From: Sphingobacterium nematocida
GTDB taxonomy: Bacteria > Bacteroidota > Bacteroidia > Sphingobacteriales > Sphingobacteriaceae
Assembly: GCF_900168125.1 (NCBI RefSeq)
Contig: NZ_FUZF01000005.1
Coordinates: forward strand, 62,001 to 126,000
Direction of reading: 5' to 3'
DNA: 64,000 bases
Part shown: piece after piece, positions 53,468-63,041 of the stretch
Layout: each line of letters opens with the position of its first letter
Position numbering within the stretch: position 1 is the stretch's first letter
Made by a program: the position numbers and the translations under genes
The notes under the pieces: model-generated
The model's input: only the letters and a program-made list of their open reading frames with translations
Database searches by the model: none
Told to the model about the DNA's origin: nothing

Positions 53468-55039
53468 ATGAACATTAGAATATTTATTCCGCTATTATCC
53501 TTTTTTGCCGCGCTGCTTTTTCATGCCTGCAAGCCTACGTTGGAGATGGTGGATATCTTTGAAGTGTCTACAGAGCGTATTTCTTTAAATTACGAAGGCT
53601 TTTTGGCCAGTGGCGAGCGAGCTGCGATTGAGCTCGCTAGTAATGACTCTTGGCGAGTGAAGTCAAAACCAGATTGGGTAGAACTTAATAAAGCTGCTGG
53701 CGAGCGTGGGCGTTACATGATTTTTGTAACCGTGGGAGAGGCGGGGACACAAGAAGACAGGGAAGGTGAGATTCTCTTTGAAAGTTTAGGAAGAACTATT
53801 TCGGTGGGAATAAGACAAGTGAAGAAAATAGAAGAACTTTCGGTATCTCCTGCCGAAGTCGCTGTTAATATCAGAGGATTGTTGGAGAATGGAGAGGCAG
53901 CGATGCTAGACATTACGACCAACTCGGATTGGCAGATTGTGGAATTGCTCGAATGGATTAAGGTGGATAAGGTAGCGGGAAAAGCTGGAACGGTTTCGGT
54001 CGTATTGACTGTCGAAAAGAATAATTCAGGGAAAGAAAGAAAAGGGACATTCACTGTTCAATCGGGTTCGAATACCGAGATCGTTACTGTTGCTCAGGAT
54101 CTATCGTACAGCCCGTTGACGGAAGTCAAGGAGATCACAGCTGACCAAAACGGGACTATCAGCAGTGGGTCGGCTACGTTTGAAATTAATGCGGTACAGC
54201 CATGGACGGCAACGAGTGATAGTTGGATCCACCTAAGTCCAAATAGTGGTGGGATTGGTAAGACTCAAGTGACGGTACGAATTGATCCGACAGTCATAGC
54301 ACGCAACGGTTCGATAAAGATTATTGATACCGACGAACTCAGTACAATTGTAGTGGTGAAGCAAGAGATTAAGATACCTGATGATGGTAAATCTATTGGG
54401 TATGTATACCTAATGGATGACTTTAACTGGGTAAAGCCTTACGGCGGTGAGGATGAGTTGTTGAAAGCTCCTACAAAGACTGGTGATGGAAAGGGATTTT
54501 CTGGCGCTACAGCAAATATGCATACCAAGGGTTCTACAGGTGCGGCTACCGTTTCCGCAGCACAAGCGTTTGCGGATCGCAATTATGAGGATATCAATTG
54601 GGACGGGAATGCGTTCTATTTTGGCGCACACTACCTGAAGATGGGACGGACCAATGTGCAGACAGGACTAAAACTGAAATCTATACCCAATATTGCGGCA
54701 GATAAATCGACCAATATGAAGCTGACGTTCAATGCGAGTCCAGCTCGTGGTTCTACGTCAGGTAGCGCCTTTGATGATGTTGTCTTGATGGTACAGATCG
54801 AAGGGCCAGGTTCGGTAGATATAAACGATAAGGCGATGAAAGTCAAAGACAATATTGATATACAGATCCCTGATAATGCAGCTACGGATTGGTATTGGAT
54901 TGAAAGAAGTGTAGTGCTATATGGGGTTACAGCAGAAACGAAAGTAACGATAAAACCAAGTGCGAGCACACCTGGAGGACAGTTCAATCGCTGGTTGCTC
55001 AGTGATATCAAATTTGAAAAGCATAGTAAAGTAAATTAA
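53468..55039 (+). CDS. Multi-BACON lipoprotein, paralogue of the upstream gene
   Basis: A 523-residue lipoprotein (LLFHACKPTLEM) with three BACON-like repeats at about 25-120, 122-215 and 217-310 (each with a 'W...K..G' core such as SDWQIVELLEWIKVDKVAGK). It ends with the C-terminal domain shared with the gene before (YVYLMDDFNWVKPYGGEDE, YEDINWDGNAFYFGAHYLKM). It is a longer version of its neighbour, so a tandem duplication with gain of BACON repeats is likely. It probably projects the C-terminal domain away from the cell to capture substrate for SusCD. Confidence 0.84.
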   Translation: MNIRIFIPLLSFFAALLFHACKPTLEMVDIFEVSTERISLNYEGFLASGERAAIELASNDSWRVKSKPDWVELNKAAGERGRYMIFVTVGEAGTQEDREGEILFESLGRTISVGIRQVKKIEELSVSPAEVAVNIRGLLENGEAAMLDITTNSDWQIVELLEWIKVDKVAGKAGTVSVVLTVEKNNSGKERKGTFTVQSGSNTEIVTVAQDLSYSPLTEVKEITADQNGTISSGSATFEINAVQPWTATSDSWIHLSPNSGGIGKTQVTVRIDPTVIARNGSIKIIDTDELSTIVVVKQEIKIPDDGKSIGYVYLMDDFNWVKPYGGEDELLKAPTKTGDGKGFSGATANMHTKGSTGAATVSAAQAFADRNYEDINWDGNAFYFGAHYLKMGRTNVQTGLKLKSIPNIAADKSTNMKLTFNASPARGSTSGSAFDDVVLMVQIEGPGSVDINDKAMKVKDNIDIQIPDNAATDWYWIERSVVLYGVTAETKVTIKPSASTPGGQFNRWLLSDIKFEKHSKVN

Positions 55040-55053
55040 CCGGGATAACAGCA

Positions 55054-58029
55054 ATGATATATATACACGAAAAATCGACAAGACGTTTGTTTAATTATGC
55101 ATTGAGCCTGATAGTTACACTTTTTTCTTTATTCACGACGGTACATGGTCAGACCAAGAATGTATCCGGTAAGGTCACAGATAAAGATGGAGGGGCGATG
55201 GCAGGTGTGACCATAACGGTCAAGGGACAGCAAAGATCTACAGTTTCCGATGTGAAGGGGAGTTATGACGTCAGTAAGGTTCATAATGGGGATAAATTAG
55301 TGTTTTCACTGGTAGGTTATGAAACAGAAGAGGTAGAGGTTGGAAGTCAGTCACAGATCGATGTTCAATTGATTTCCTCATTTATAGATTTGGGTGAAGC
55401 TGTCGTAATTGGTTATGGTTCTTTAGAGAAACGCCAAGTTACCTCCTCGATAACTTCCATCAGAGGGGATAAGCTCCCGTTGGGGCTAGGAGGAGCTACA
55501 ATAGCTACAGCGCTTCGCGGTAAAGTCCCTGGTCTTACAATAGATGGTACATCTAGCCCCAATGCGACCAATAGTTTTCAGTTGCGTGGAGTAGCATCCG
55601 TTCATGCCGGGCAAGGGCCGCTTGTCGTTATTGACGGGATTCCCGGGGGGGATATCCGCGCTATCAGCCAAGAAGATATCGAAACCATTGATGTCCTAAA
55701 AGATGCCTCAGCAGGTGCTATTTATGGAACACGTGCTGCAGGGGGAGTAATATTGATTACCACCAAACAGGCCAAAGCAGGTGAGGTAAAAATACAGTAT
55801 AGCGGCGAATTTTCGACGGAGCAAATACGGAAGCGCCCGGATCTGCTTAGCTCGAGTGAATATGTGATATATGGTCTAGGACAGGATTATGGATATGATA
55901 CGGATTGGTATAGTGCATTGACCAATGATCGTCCGTTTTCTCACCGTCAGGTGGTTAGTCTTTCCGGTGGTAGCCCTAATGCATTGGTGTACACGACATT
56001 TTCTACACAAAATCAGAAGGGGATCGTTATTGGAGATGGTCGGAAGGACTATTCAGGACGAATCAACAGTAAGTTTTCGATGTTTGATAACAAAGTCGAG
56101 ATTCAGGCTCGGGCCGAATATAGACAAGCTCAGCGTGATCAGCGTAATGGCTCGGGTTCATTTAACACGGCGATGATGCTGAATCCGACGATACCGATCT
56201 ACAACGATGCCAATGAATCAGGGTATAATGTAAGAGAAATCGGGATTTCGGGCACCAGTAATAATCCAGTAGCTGATATTATGTTGAAGACCTACGACGG
56301 AAAGGATAGCTGGTTGTTGAGTGACGCTTCGCTTAAGATCAATCTTTCTAATAATTTATCCGTCAAAGGGACAATTGGGTATCAGGAGTCAAAATGGCAG
56401 CTCTATCGCTATACCTCGCCTCATCATAAATCATCCGTTGACAATTCCAGGAGAGGTGAGGGGTATCACGGTTTTAGTAAGAATAACCGATTCTCTACGG
56501 ATGCCTATCTGAATTATAAAAATATATTTAACGGTGATCATAATGTCGATGCGATAGCGGGATACAGTTTTTGGGAGGCTAATGGTGAAAGCTTCAACAT
56601 GACCAATTACAATTTTACCATCGATGGTGTAGGGCCTTGGAATATGGAAGACGGTACTTGGCTGACCGATGGCAGAGCACTTATGGATTCGGAGAAGAGC
56701 CCTCGCGAACGCCTGTTGTCTATGTTTTCTCGAATTAATTATACGTTCAAAGACAAGTACATCCTGTCCGCAAGTTACCGTCGGGAGGGGTCATCCAAAT
56801 TTGGACCGAATCACCGTTGGGGCAATTTTTGGGCTGTTTCTGGAGGCTGGCGAATGATTGAAGAGGACTTTATTAAGAACATTCCTTTTATCAGTGACCT
56901 TAAGCTTCGTGCAGGATATGGCGTGACCGGTAACAATAGTTTTGGAAACGGCTACGCGACACGTATGTACAGCCCCGATTCGCAGATGTACCCGACACCG
57001 GGTGGCGAGTGGATATATGCCTATGGCCCGCAGCGAAATGTCAATGCTAACCTAAAATGGGAAGAGAAAGGTGAGTTGAATGTTGGCTTGGATTTCGGTT
57101 TTTGGAACAATCGCCTATTTGGTAAGCTTGATGTTTACAAGAGACGGGTTAAAGACCTACTTTTTGAAACCGATGCACCTACGCCTCCTATGACGCATAC
57201 TACGATCATGCGCAATGTGGGCACTTTGGAGAATAGAGGATGGGAGTTCGAGTTGGGCAGCGAGATCGTCCGCAACACAGACTGGAACTATAATACGGTA
57301 GCCCGTTTATCGCATAATACCTCTAAAATATTGGATTTAGGAGAAGATGGTGTAATTGATATGGATGCATTCCCTTCACCTGGTAATCCTGGCAGGGGAG
57401 GTCGTCTAGGTAATAATTCGACCATCGGTCAGTTTTTTGTATTCAAATATGCGGGATTGGATGAGTACGGCAAATGGTTGATCTATGATAAAAATGGTGA
57501 TGTAGTCCCTGGTGGGAGCGCCAACTTGATCAATGAGAATAAGTATCATGTGGGCAATGCTATCCCCAAATTGACGGTTTCGTGGGATCACAACTTGAGT
57601 TACAAGCAGTTTGATTTTTCTCTATCGCTGAGAAGCTATATCAACTATGATGTGTTCAGTCAGATCAATATGTATTATGGATTGCGTACCCAATCACAGT
57701 TCAATGTTTTGAGAGAAGCATTCGATCGATATGCTGCTGTAAATGATGAGAAGATATTGAGCGATGTGTTTATCAGTGATGCTACTTTTTTGGCCTTAGA
57801 TGCGATCAGTGCAGGTTATACATTCGATTTAAAGAAGTATACGCCTTATGTTTCAAAAGCGAAATTGTACTTCAGCTCGAGGGATCTGTTTGTATGGAGT
57901 GCCTACAAAGGGGTCAATCCTCAGGTCAATCTAAATGGTCTGTTTCCAGGGTTCGAGCAGATCAATACTACGGCTAGTATGTATCCGCAAACACGCCGGT
58001 TCACATTGGGCGTACAACTTACATTTTAA
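55054..58029 (+). CDS. SusC/RagA-type TonB-dependent transporter
   Basis: A 991-residue protein: signal peptide ending near TVHGQ, CarboxypepD-like domain (about 35-110, KNVSGKVTDKDGGAMAGVTI), plug (QLRGVASVHAGQGPLVVIDG and DVLKDASAGAIYGTRAAGGV) and a beta-barrel ending in VQLTF. It lacks the STN signalling domain present in the other SusC at 13640, which agrees with control by the DUF6377-type and GntR regulators instead of sigma/anti-sigma. It pairs with the SusD 14 bases downstream. Confidence 0.95.
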   Translation: MIYIHEKSTRRLFNYALSLIVTLFSLFTTVHGQTKNVSGKVTDKDGGAMAGVTITVKGQQRSTVSDVKGSYDVSKVHNGDKLVFSLVGYETEEVEVGSQSQIDVQLISSFIDLGEAVVIGYGSLEKRQVTSSITSIRGDKLPLGLGGATIATALRGKVPGLTIDGTSSPNATNSFQLRGVASVHAGQGPLVVIDGIPGGDIRAISQEDIETIDVLKDASAGAIYGTRAAGGVILITTKQAKAGEVKIQYSGEFSTEQIRKRPDLLSSSEYVIYGLGQDYGYDTDWYSALTNDRPFSHRQVVSLSGGSPNALVYTTFSTQNQKGIVIGDGRKDYSGRINSKFSMFDNKVEIQARAEYRQAQRDQRNGSGSFNTAMMLNPTIPIYNDANESGYNVREIGISGTSNNPVADIMLKTYDGKDSWLLSDASLKINLSNNLSVKGTIGYQESKWQLYRYTSPHHKSSVDNSRRGEGYHGFSKNNRFSTDAYLNYKNIFNGDHNVDAIAGYSFWEANGESFNMTNYNFTIDGVGPWNMEDGTWLTDGRALMDSEKSPRERLLSMFSRINYTFKDKYILSASYRREGSSKFGPNHRWGNFWAVSGGWRMIEEDFIKNIPFISDLKLRAGYGVTGNNSFGNGYATRMYSPDSQMYPTPGGEWIYAYGPQRNVNANLKWEEKGELNVGLDFGFWNNRLFGKLDVYKRRVKDLLFETDAPTPPMTHTTIMRNVGTLENRGWEFELGSEIVRNTDWNYNTVARLSHNTSKILDLGEDGVIDMDAFPSPGNPGRGGRLGNNSTIGQFFVFKYAGLDEYGKWLIYDKNGDVVPGGSANLINENKYHVGNAIPKLTVSWDHNLSYKQFDFSLSLRSYINYDVFSQINMYYGLRTQSQFNVLREAFDRYAAVNDEKILSDVFISDATFLALDAISAGYTFDLKKYTPYVSKAKLYFSSRDLFVWSAYKGVNPQVNLNGLFPGFEQINTTASMYPQTRRFTLGVQLTF

Positions 58030-58043
58030 AAAAATAGATAGAG

Positions 58044-59765
58044 ATGAAAAGCTATATACCAACATATTTTAAAATTTCGGCGCTGACATGTTCTCTTCTT
58101 CTAGGAGGCTGTAATCTCGATGAGAAGCATTTTTCTTCCGTGACTCCCGATACATTTTTTACGTCCAAGGAGAGTACTTATGCTGTGTTGGCTCGTCCGT
58201 TTACACATTGGCGATGGTTTATAGGTGGGGATCGCTGGTACCTGCAAGAGTTGACTACCGATGCGATGACTTGTCCGCAGCGTGCAGAGGACTGGTATAA
58301 TGGAGGAGAGTATTTCCGATTGCAATATCACACCTGGAATCCCGATGATCGTTTTGTAGAAAATACCTATAATGGCGTAGGCGGGGGAATAGCCCGTACT
58401 ATGTCCGCAAAAGAAGATCTGGAGGGATTGGATTACTCTACAGTGGGGATGACCGCCCAAGATAAGGCGGATCAGGTTCAACAGTTAGAGGCATTGATTG
58501 CGTGGTTTTACATGCGTGGTCTTGACTTTTTTGGGGGCATGCCGATTTACACATCTACGCAAGATGAATTAAAGCCTAGAGCCAGCGACCAAGAGACGTT
58601 TGATCATATTGAAGCTCTATTGAAAAATGCAATTCCCAATTTAAAGAAAAAGGCACAGATTGGAGGGGCCGAGGACGGGTATATACGTCAGGCTGCTGCA
58701 GCAGCAATGCTGGCTGAGCTTTATTTTAATGCGGAGGCCTATACGGGTAAGAATCGATTTGCAGATTGTGCTGCAATATGTGAAGATCTAATCAACGGGG
58801 TATATGGTACATATGACCTCGATAAAACTTGGTGGGGGCCACATGGGTTTGATAACGATCGGTCTACTGAGGTCATCTGGGCTGCTCCATCCAAAGGGGG
58901 AGGTTCTACGGAGACGGCTTGGAATTGGTACTGGCGCTATTTTTATCACCAAGAGAGTGGTAAGTATTTTGGTGGTGTCGCTGGTAATGGAGCCCCTTAT
59001 AATGGATTTATGCTTAGTCCCTCCCGTAAGCCAACGGGAGAAGTGTATACTGAATTTAAGCTCGGCAATACGTACGAGAAATTTCACGACAAGGATCTGC
59101 GTAAGAAGCCTTTTGTGTATAGAGGGGGGAAAAACTACGAAGGGATGTTTTTGGTCGGTACCCAGACGAACCCGATTACAGGAGAATCAACGAGAGGGAC
59201 AAAAGCTTATCAAGGTCAGATCTTGAATTTTGTGGATGTGGTTGCTCCATTCAGGGAACTCAACTCCAAATATGGAGGCGATATTTCCAAATTGCCTTCT
59301 AATATTCAGGTCGGAGAGGAAAATAGCGGGGTTCGATTGGTGAAAGTACCTCAGCCGAATCTTGCGGATCAGGCCTTCCAGTTTGATCCAGACTGTCCTG
59401 TCATTCGTCTTACCGAAGTGTATTATATGCTGGCAGAGTGCAAGCTGCGTGCAGGCGATACAAAAGGCGGAGCAGATCTCATCAACGTGGTGCGTAAACG
59501 CAATTTTGCCAATGGAATAGATCCTGATCCGGTAACTGCTAGTAACTTGGATAAATATAGGATGTTGGACGAATGGCTGATTGAGTTTTTGGGAGAAGGA
59601 CGCAGACGTACGGATCTGATCCGTTGGGGAGCATTTACCGGAGAGAAATGGTGGGATCATGAACCGACCGATGCGACAAAAAATAGATTTCCGATTCCCT
59701 ACTCTGCTATCTCTGCGAATAAACTTTTGGCGCCAAATCCAGGGTATGGAAGTCAAGGGAAATAG
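58044..59765 (+). CDS. SusD/RagB-family outer-membrane lipoprotein
   Basis: A 573-residue lipoprotein (LLLGGCNLDEKHFSSVTPDT). TPR-like helices (about 145-235, LEALIAWFYMRGLDFFGGMP) and the SusD C-terminal region (VIRLTEVYYMLAECKLRAGD, then FLGEGRRRTDLIRWGAF) are present. Aromatic-rich surface segments (NWYWRYFYH) suit carbohydrate contact. It works with the upstream SusC as the substrate-binding lid. Confidence 0.94.
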   Translation: MKSYIPTYFKISALTCSLLLGGCNLDEKHFSSVTPDTFFTSKESTYAVLARPFTHWRWFIGGDRWYLQELTTDAMTCPQRAEDWYNGGEYFRLQYHTWNPDDRFVENTYNGVGGGIARTMSAKEDLEGLDYSTVGMTAQDKADQVQQLEALIAWFYMRGLDFFGGMPIYTSTQDELKPRASDQETFDHIEALLKNAIPNLKKKAQIGGAEDGYIRQAAAAAMLAELYFNAEAYTGKNRFADCAAICEDLINGVYGTYDLDKTWWGPHGFDNDRSTEVIWAAPSKGGGSTETAWNWYWRYFYHQESGKYFGGVAGNGAPYNGFMLSPSRKPTGEVYTEFKLGNTYEKFHDKDLRKKPFVYRGGKNYEGMFLVGTQTNPITGESTRGTKAYQGQILNFVDVVAPFRELNSKYGGDISKLPSNIQVGEENSGVRLVKVPQPNLADQAFQFDPDCPVIRLTEVYYMLAECKLRAGDTKGGADLINVVRKRNFANGIDPDPVTASNLDKYRMLDEWLIEFLGEGRRRTDLIRWGAFTGEKWWDHEPTDATKNRFPIPYSAISANKLLAPNPGYGSQGK

Positions 59766-59795
59766 TCAATCCATTTAATGATAAAGTGAACAATC

Positions 59796-61292
59796 ATGAT
59801 TAATAAGATATTTTTCAATTTTTTAATAGTAGGTTTATTTCTCTTTGTAGGCTGTAGCGAAGATGAGCGATTGGTGCGTAACCCCTCTCCCGAAGAGCCT
59901 TCGGACATCGTTATAAAGGAGGGAATGAATCTTGTAGGCAGACTGATGGATGGTGCTAATCCCGTCGTCGGAGCCGTAGTCAGTGACGGTTATAGTACTG
60001 CCGTTACGGATGCTGAGGGGATTTACCAATTGAAAGCTGATGCGCTTGCTAAATTTGTATTTGTATCCATACCGGCGGACTACGCGATCCCTTTAGATAA
60101 AGGTCTGCCCAAAATATATCAAACGCTTGAAGCTGATCGTAGTAAGGTTTTACGAAAGGATTTTGCTTTGAAGAAACAGGCTGTTGTAAACAAATTTCAG
60201 CTCTTGGCATTAGCCGACGTGCAGATAGGTCAATCTGTAGAATTGAATTGGCTACGCCAGTCCGAGATCCCACTGATAGCGGATTATATTAAAACCATGA
60301 AAGCCGAATCACCAGTATACGGCATTTCATTGGGAGATTTGGTATGGGATAATATGAGTTATCTGACTGAATATGCTGGCGAGATAAAACGTTTGGAGGT
60401 TCCTTTTTTTCAGGTAATCGGGAACCATGACCATGATCGGACTATAATAGGCAACGACTCTAGAGCTGCTTATCCGTTTGAAACTAATTTTGGACCGACT
60501 TATTATTCCTATAATATCGGAGACTGCCACTTTGTAGTACTGGACAATGTAAACTATAATGGACATAGTGACTATAGCGCACATATCACGCAGAATCAAC
60601 TGGACTGGTTGAAAGACGATCTGAAACATGTCGGTAAAGACAAATTAATCATTTTAGGAACTCACATTTATACATCCAGAAGAGATAGACCTACGCTAAT
60701 GACGAGTAATAGAGAGGAGCTCTATAAACTTTTGGAGGGGTATAAGGTTCGCATCCTGACCGGCCATCTTCATAACAATCGCATGACTACCATCAACCAG
60801 GATATCGAGGAGAATAATTTAGGATCGGTGATGGGCGCTTTTTGGAATTACTGGTGTAATGACGGCAGCCCTCGTGGTTATGCCGTGTATGAAATCGAAG
60901 GTAATAAGATCCAAAATTGGTATTATAAGGGGACAGACAAACCAAAAGATTATCAAATCAAGATTTACAAGCCAGGGCAGGCCGTTACCGAATCCCGAAA
61001 AGACGGAGTTGTCATCAATATTTTTGCTTGGCACACCAATTGGACCGTCAAAGTATATGAGAATGATGTTTATAAAGCCACATTAACAGAAAATCTTCGG
61101 TTCGAAATGGATAGGGATGCTTATGATGCTTATTTTGGCGACGATAAACCTGCTCATCGCCCATCTGCAGAACCAGAAGCTTACAACGATCATATGTTTT
61201 ACTATAAGCCTACGGTTTCCAAAGGTGTGACTATTAAGGTAGAGGCTACCGATTCTAATGGCAATAAGTATACAGAGAGCGTAACGTTTTAA
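59796..61292 (+). CDS. Calcineurin-like phosphoesterase lipoprotein
   Basis: A 498-residue lipoprotein (LFVGCSEDER). An Ig-like, carboxypeptidase-regulatory type domain (about 45-130, GMNLVGRLMDGANPVVGAVV) precedes the calcineurin fold: ALADVQIGQ (D-x-Q), SLGDLVWD, VIGNHDHDR, GTHIYTSRRD and LTGHLHNNR, a complete final GHxH. A C-terminal beta domain (390-498) matches the 'calcineurin-like phosphoesterase C-terminal' region. It is the last gene of the SusCD operon, on the outer membrane or facing the periplasm. A phosphodiester- or phosphomonoester-bearing glycan is the likely class of substrate. Confidence 0.9.
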   Translation: MINKIFFNFLIVGLFLFVGCSEDERLVRNPSPEEPSDIVIKEGMNLVGRLMDGANPVVGAVVSDGYSTAVTDAEGIYQLKADALAKFVFVSIPADYAIPLDKGLPKIYQTLEADRSKVLRKDFALKKQAVVNKFQLLALADVQIGQSVELNWLRQSEIPLIADYIKTMKAESPVYGISLGDLVWDNMSYLTEYAGEIKRLEVPFFQVIGNHDHDRTIIGNDSRAAYPFETNFGPTYYSYNIGDCHFVVLDNVNYNGHSDYSAHITQNQLDWLKDDLKHVGKDKLIILGTHIYTSRRDRPTLMTSNREELYKLLEGYKVRILTGHLHNNRMTTINQDIEENNLGSVMGAFWNYWCNDGSPRGYAVYEIEGNKIQNWYYKGTDKPKDYQIKIYKPGQAVTESRKDGVVINIFAWHTNWTVKVYENDVYKATLTENLRFEMDRDAYDAYFGDDKPAHRPSAEPEAYNDHMFYYKPTVSKGVTIKVEATDSNGNKYTESVTF

Positions 61293-61349
61293 AAGGAGGT
61301 GTAGTATACCCGAAGTACACTACATCCGTACCTATGGGGGATCAACTGC

Positions 61350-61381
61350 TCGCGCTGCTCTTTGAGCGGCGCGATTTTCTT
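61350..61381 (+). terminator. Intrinsic terminator of the SusCD-phosphoesterase operon
   Basis: TCGCGCTGCTC (61350-61360) pairs with GAGCGGCGCGA (61364-61374) with one G-T, loop TTT, followed by TTTTCTTT. It lies 58 bases after the last stop codon. Confidence 0.9.
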
Positions 61382-61408
61382 TAGTACAGTTTTTAAGAAT
61401 CAAACTTT

Positions 61409-61999
61409 TTAAACGTCTGGTTTTGCAGCAAGTTCTATGATAGTGTCAATAAATTTGTCAAAGGCTTCCTGTGTATATATTTTATACGTGTTTATACAGT
61501 GATCCACTCTGTACATTATTCGATTTTTCAAAGTTTCTTCTTTGAAGGTCGATACAATAACAACGTATTTATTGGACATATCGAGCACTTCCAGAAGGTT
61601 GTTAACTGAAAAATTATCGCCACCGCTGGTCAAGAGTAATATTTCAGCTTCAGCGGCAGATTCTTCAAGCGTGTCTTTGTATACCCCTACTACTTTGGGA
61701 GATTTTTCAATAAGTGCCTTAAAGTGCTTATCTCCACCATAAAGTTGCCATATGCACACCTTATAAATCTCCTTTTGAGATAGTGGAATACGTTCCGCTA
61801 ATTTTGGCTTATTTTTCCGGTTGGATGAATAGACAATATCTTCTACGTCCGAATACTGTGCAGATGAGCTGATGATTGTCCTTGCCAAAATACCATCTGT
61901 TTTGAATGAAAGAAAATTTTCTTTAGTATTTTCTTTTTGATCTGTATCTGCAAATAGATTTTTTATAAATTTTTTAACAGTAAGGAGTAGCTTTCTCAT
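61409..61999 (-). CDS. Hypothetical protein of the accessory region
   Basis: A 196-residue soluble protein with a basic N terminus (RKLLLTVKKFIKNLF) and a C-terminal half with alternating strands and helices (EAEILLLTSGGDNFSVNNLL, YVVIVSTFKEETL), perhaps Rossmann-like. No family is recognised. A 14-bp inverted repeat sits immediately before the start codon and may control it. It is surrounded by orphan genes and remnants and may belong to a mobile island. Confidence 0.55.
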   Translation of the reverse strand: MRKLLLTVKKFIKNLFADTDQKENTKENFLSFKTDGILARTIISSSAQYSDVEDIVYSSNRKNKPKLAERIPLSQKEIYKVCIWQLYGGDKHFKALIEKSPKVVGVYKDTLEESAAEAEILLLTSGGDNFSVNNLLEVLDMSNKYVVIVSTFKEETLKNRIMYRVDHCINTYKIYTQEAFDKFIDTIIELAAKPDV

Positions 62000-62000
62000 A

Positions 62001-62039
62001 AGTAAATAATTGGTTTTTACAATTTACCAATTATTTACT
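62001..62039. promoter_or_regulatory. 14-bp inverted repeat touching the start of the hypothetical gene
   Basis: AGTAAATAATTGGT (62001-62014) and ACCAATTATTTACT (62026-62039) are exact inverted copies, loop 11. On the minus strand the hairpin ends one base before the ATG at 61999, so it would hide the start region in mRNA, or serve as an operator. Confidence 0.6.
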
Positions 62040-62175
62040 AGCTAAACAAATCCCATATTCATGAGCTAGAAAATCCACTTTTGTTTTGCTAGGTCCTGCA
62101 AGTATATAATGCTTATGATTCTCATTCGTCGTTGGTCAATGCCCACTGCCCGCCAGCTCTCCCCTTAGTTCGTTC

Positions 62176-62206
62176 TTGTAAAGCACTATTAAGTTTCTTA
62201 AGTTTG
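62176..62206 (+). promoter_or_regulatory. Bacteroidota-type promoter for the small HTH gene
   Basis: TTG at 62176-62178, 20 bases, then TAAGTTTG at 62199-62206, an exact TAnnTTTG box. The predicted start of transcription near 62213 is about 20 bases before the ATG at 62232. Confidence 0.6.
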
Positions 62207-62231
62207 AGTGTATTTACCCATAATTTGAATT

Positions 62232-62438
62232 ATGCTTACACAAAAAGAATTATTTGAGCTGCTTTGTGCTCGCTTTGAAACAAAAGATGAAGCAATAGCA
62301 TTTATCGCTGAAGCATTGTGTGTTTCCTCAGAAGTAGCTAAGAAATGGGTCGAAGGTACAATAGATATTTATTATTCAGATTTACAGAGTCTTGTCCGTT
62401 TATTTGGTCTGGGGCCTGATGAACTTGCGAAAAAGTAA
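62232..62438 (+). CDS. Small HTH-like protein
   Basis: A 68-residue protein, all helical, with a likely helix-turn-helix: AFIAEALCVSSEVAKKWVEG, then YYSDLQSLVRLFGLGPDELA, similar to the last helices of XRE proteins. A matching promoter upstream supports expression. It is probably a small DNA-binding regulator of the island. The family is not certain. Confidence 0.55.
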   Translation: MLTQKELFELLCARFETKDEAIAFIAEALCVSSEVAKKWVEGTIDIYYSDLQSLVRLFGLGPDELAKK

Positions 62439-63041
62439 GAGCAGTTATTAGAAATGGTAAGTATTCATAATGCTCGTTATTTGGTATAAATTATTTTCTA
62501 TTTCTTCTGAGCACTGGTCGCAATTTGTGACTTCAAAGATGCCTATTCATCTTCTGTCTTCTGTAAGTTGAAACATGAAATGTTCAAGAAATCGAATGAT
62601 ATTTTTCTTCTAACTTGTTCTTTGAGCCTGCGAGTTTCCACTCCGTATAATTCGGCAAGATCACTGTATAGCACTGTCCGACCACTGGCGGATCAGTTTT
62701 TGGCTTCTGAAAAGATAAATTCTGCTCATCAGAACGTCTTCCGGATACAAGGTTTTTATTTCTGCATGGTTGTCGTCTCTTGGAGGCGATCTTAGATTGT
62801 TTATTCATTTAGTGGGAGTTATTTCGCTAATCCTTCTAATTCTATAATCTCTTTACCCTGCTCCGTAATGGTGTAATAGGAAAGAAAGCCTTCTTCTGTT
62901 TTTTTGTTGCATTTTAGCCAACCTGTCTCGGCGAAGCTTTTATCGTTGCGGTCATTCTTGCGTTTTTGCTCCTAGCAGAAAGGAAGAAATTCTGATACTT
63001 TTTCAACATTATTATTTAAAAACCTCTAACAAATAAAACAA
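62439..63041. other. 603-bp degraded stretch
   Basis: No intact gene. It contains the remnant at 62819-62971 and, on the minus strand at 62584-62808, a 74-codon frame with a basic N terminus and a KNKLEEKY-type end that faintly recalls small mobilisation proteins. A sequence near 62677-62700 resembles the REP-like hairpins seen at 5.4 and 27.5 kb. The stretch looks like decayed mobile DNA. Confidence 0.35.
62819..62971 (-). pseudogene. C-terminal gene remnant without a start codon
   Basis: The minus strand from 62971 has 50 codons free of stops, ending TAA at 62821-62819, and encodes a peptide with SFAETGWLKCNKKTEEGFLS and YYTITEQGKEIIELEG, which looks like a real protein end (winged-helix style). 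A stop lies immediately upstream in frame and there is no start codon, so this is the tail of a broken gene. The family is unknown. Confidence 0.5.

Noticed and set aside
59187..59756. 189-codon minus-strand frame
   Set aside because: Lies fully inside the SusD gene; antisense shadow with no domain.
62584..62808. Mobilisation-protein gene on the minus strand
   Set aside because: A basic start and a KNKLEEKY-like end give only a faint resemblance; short, no context, could be chance.
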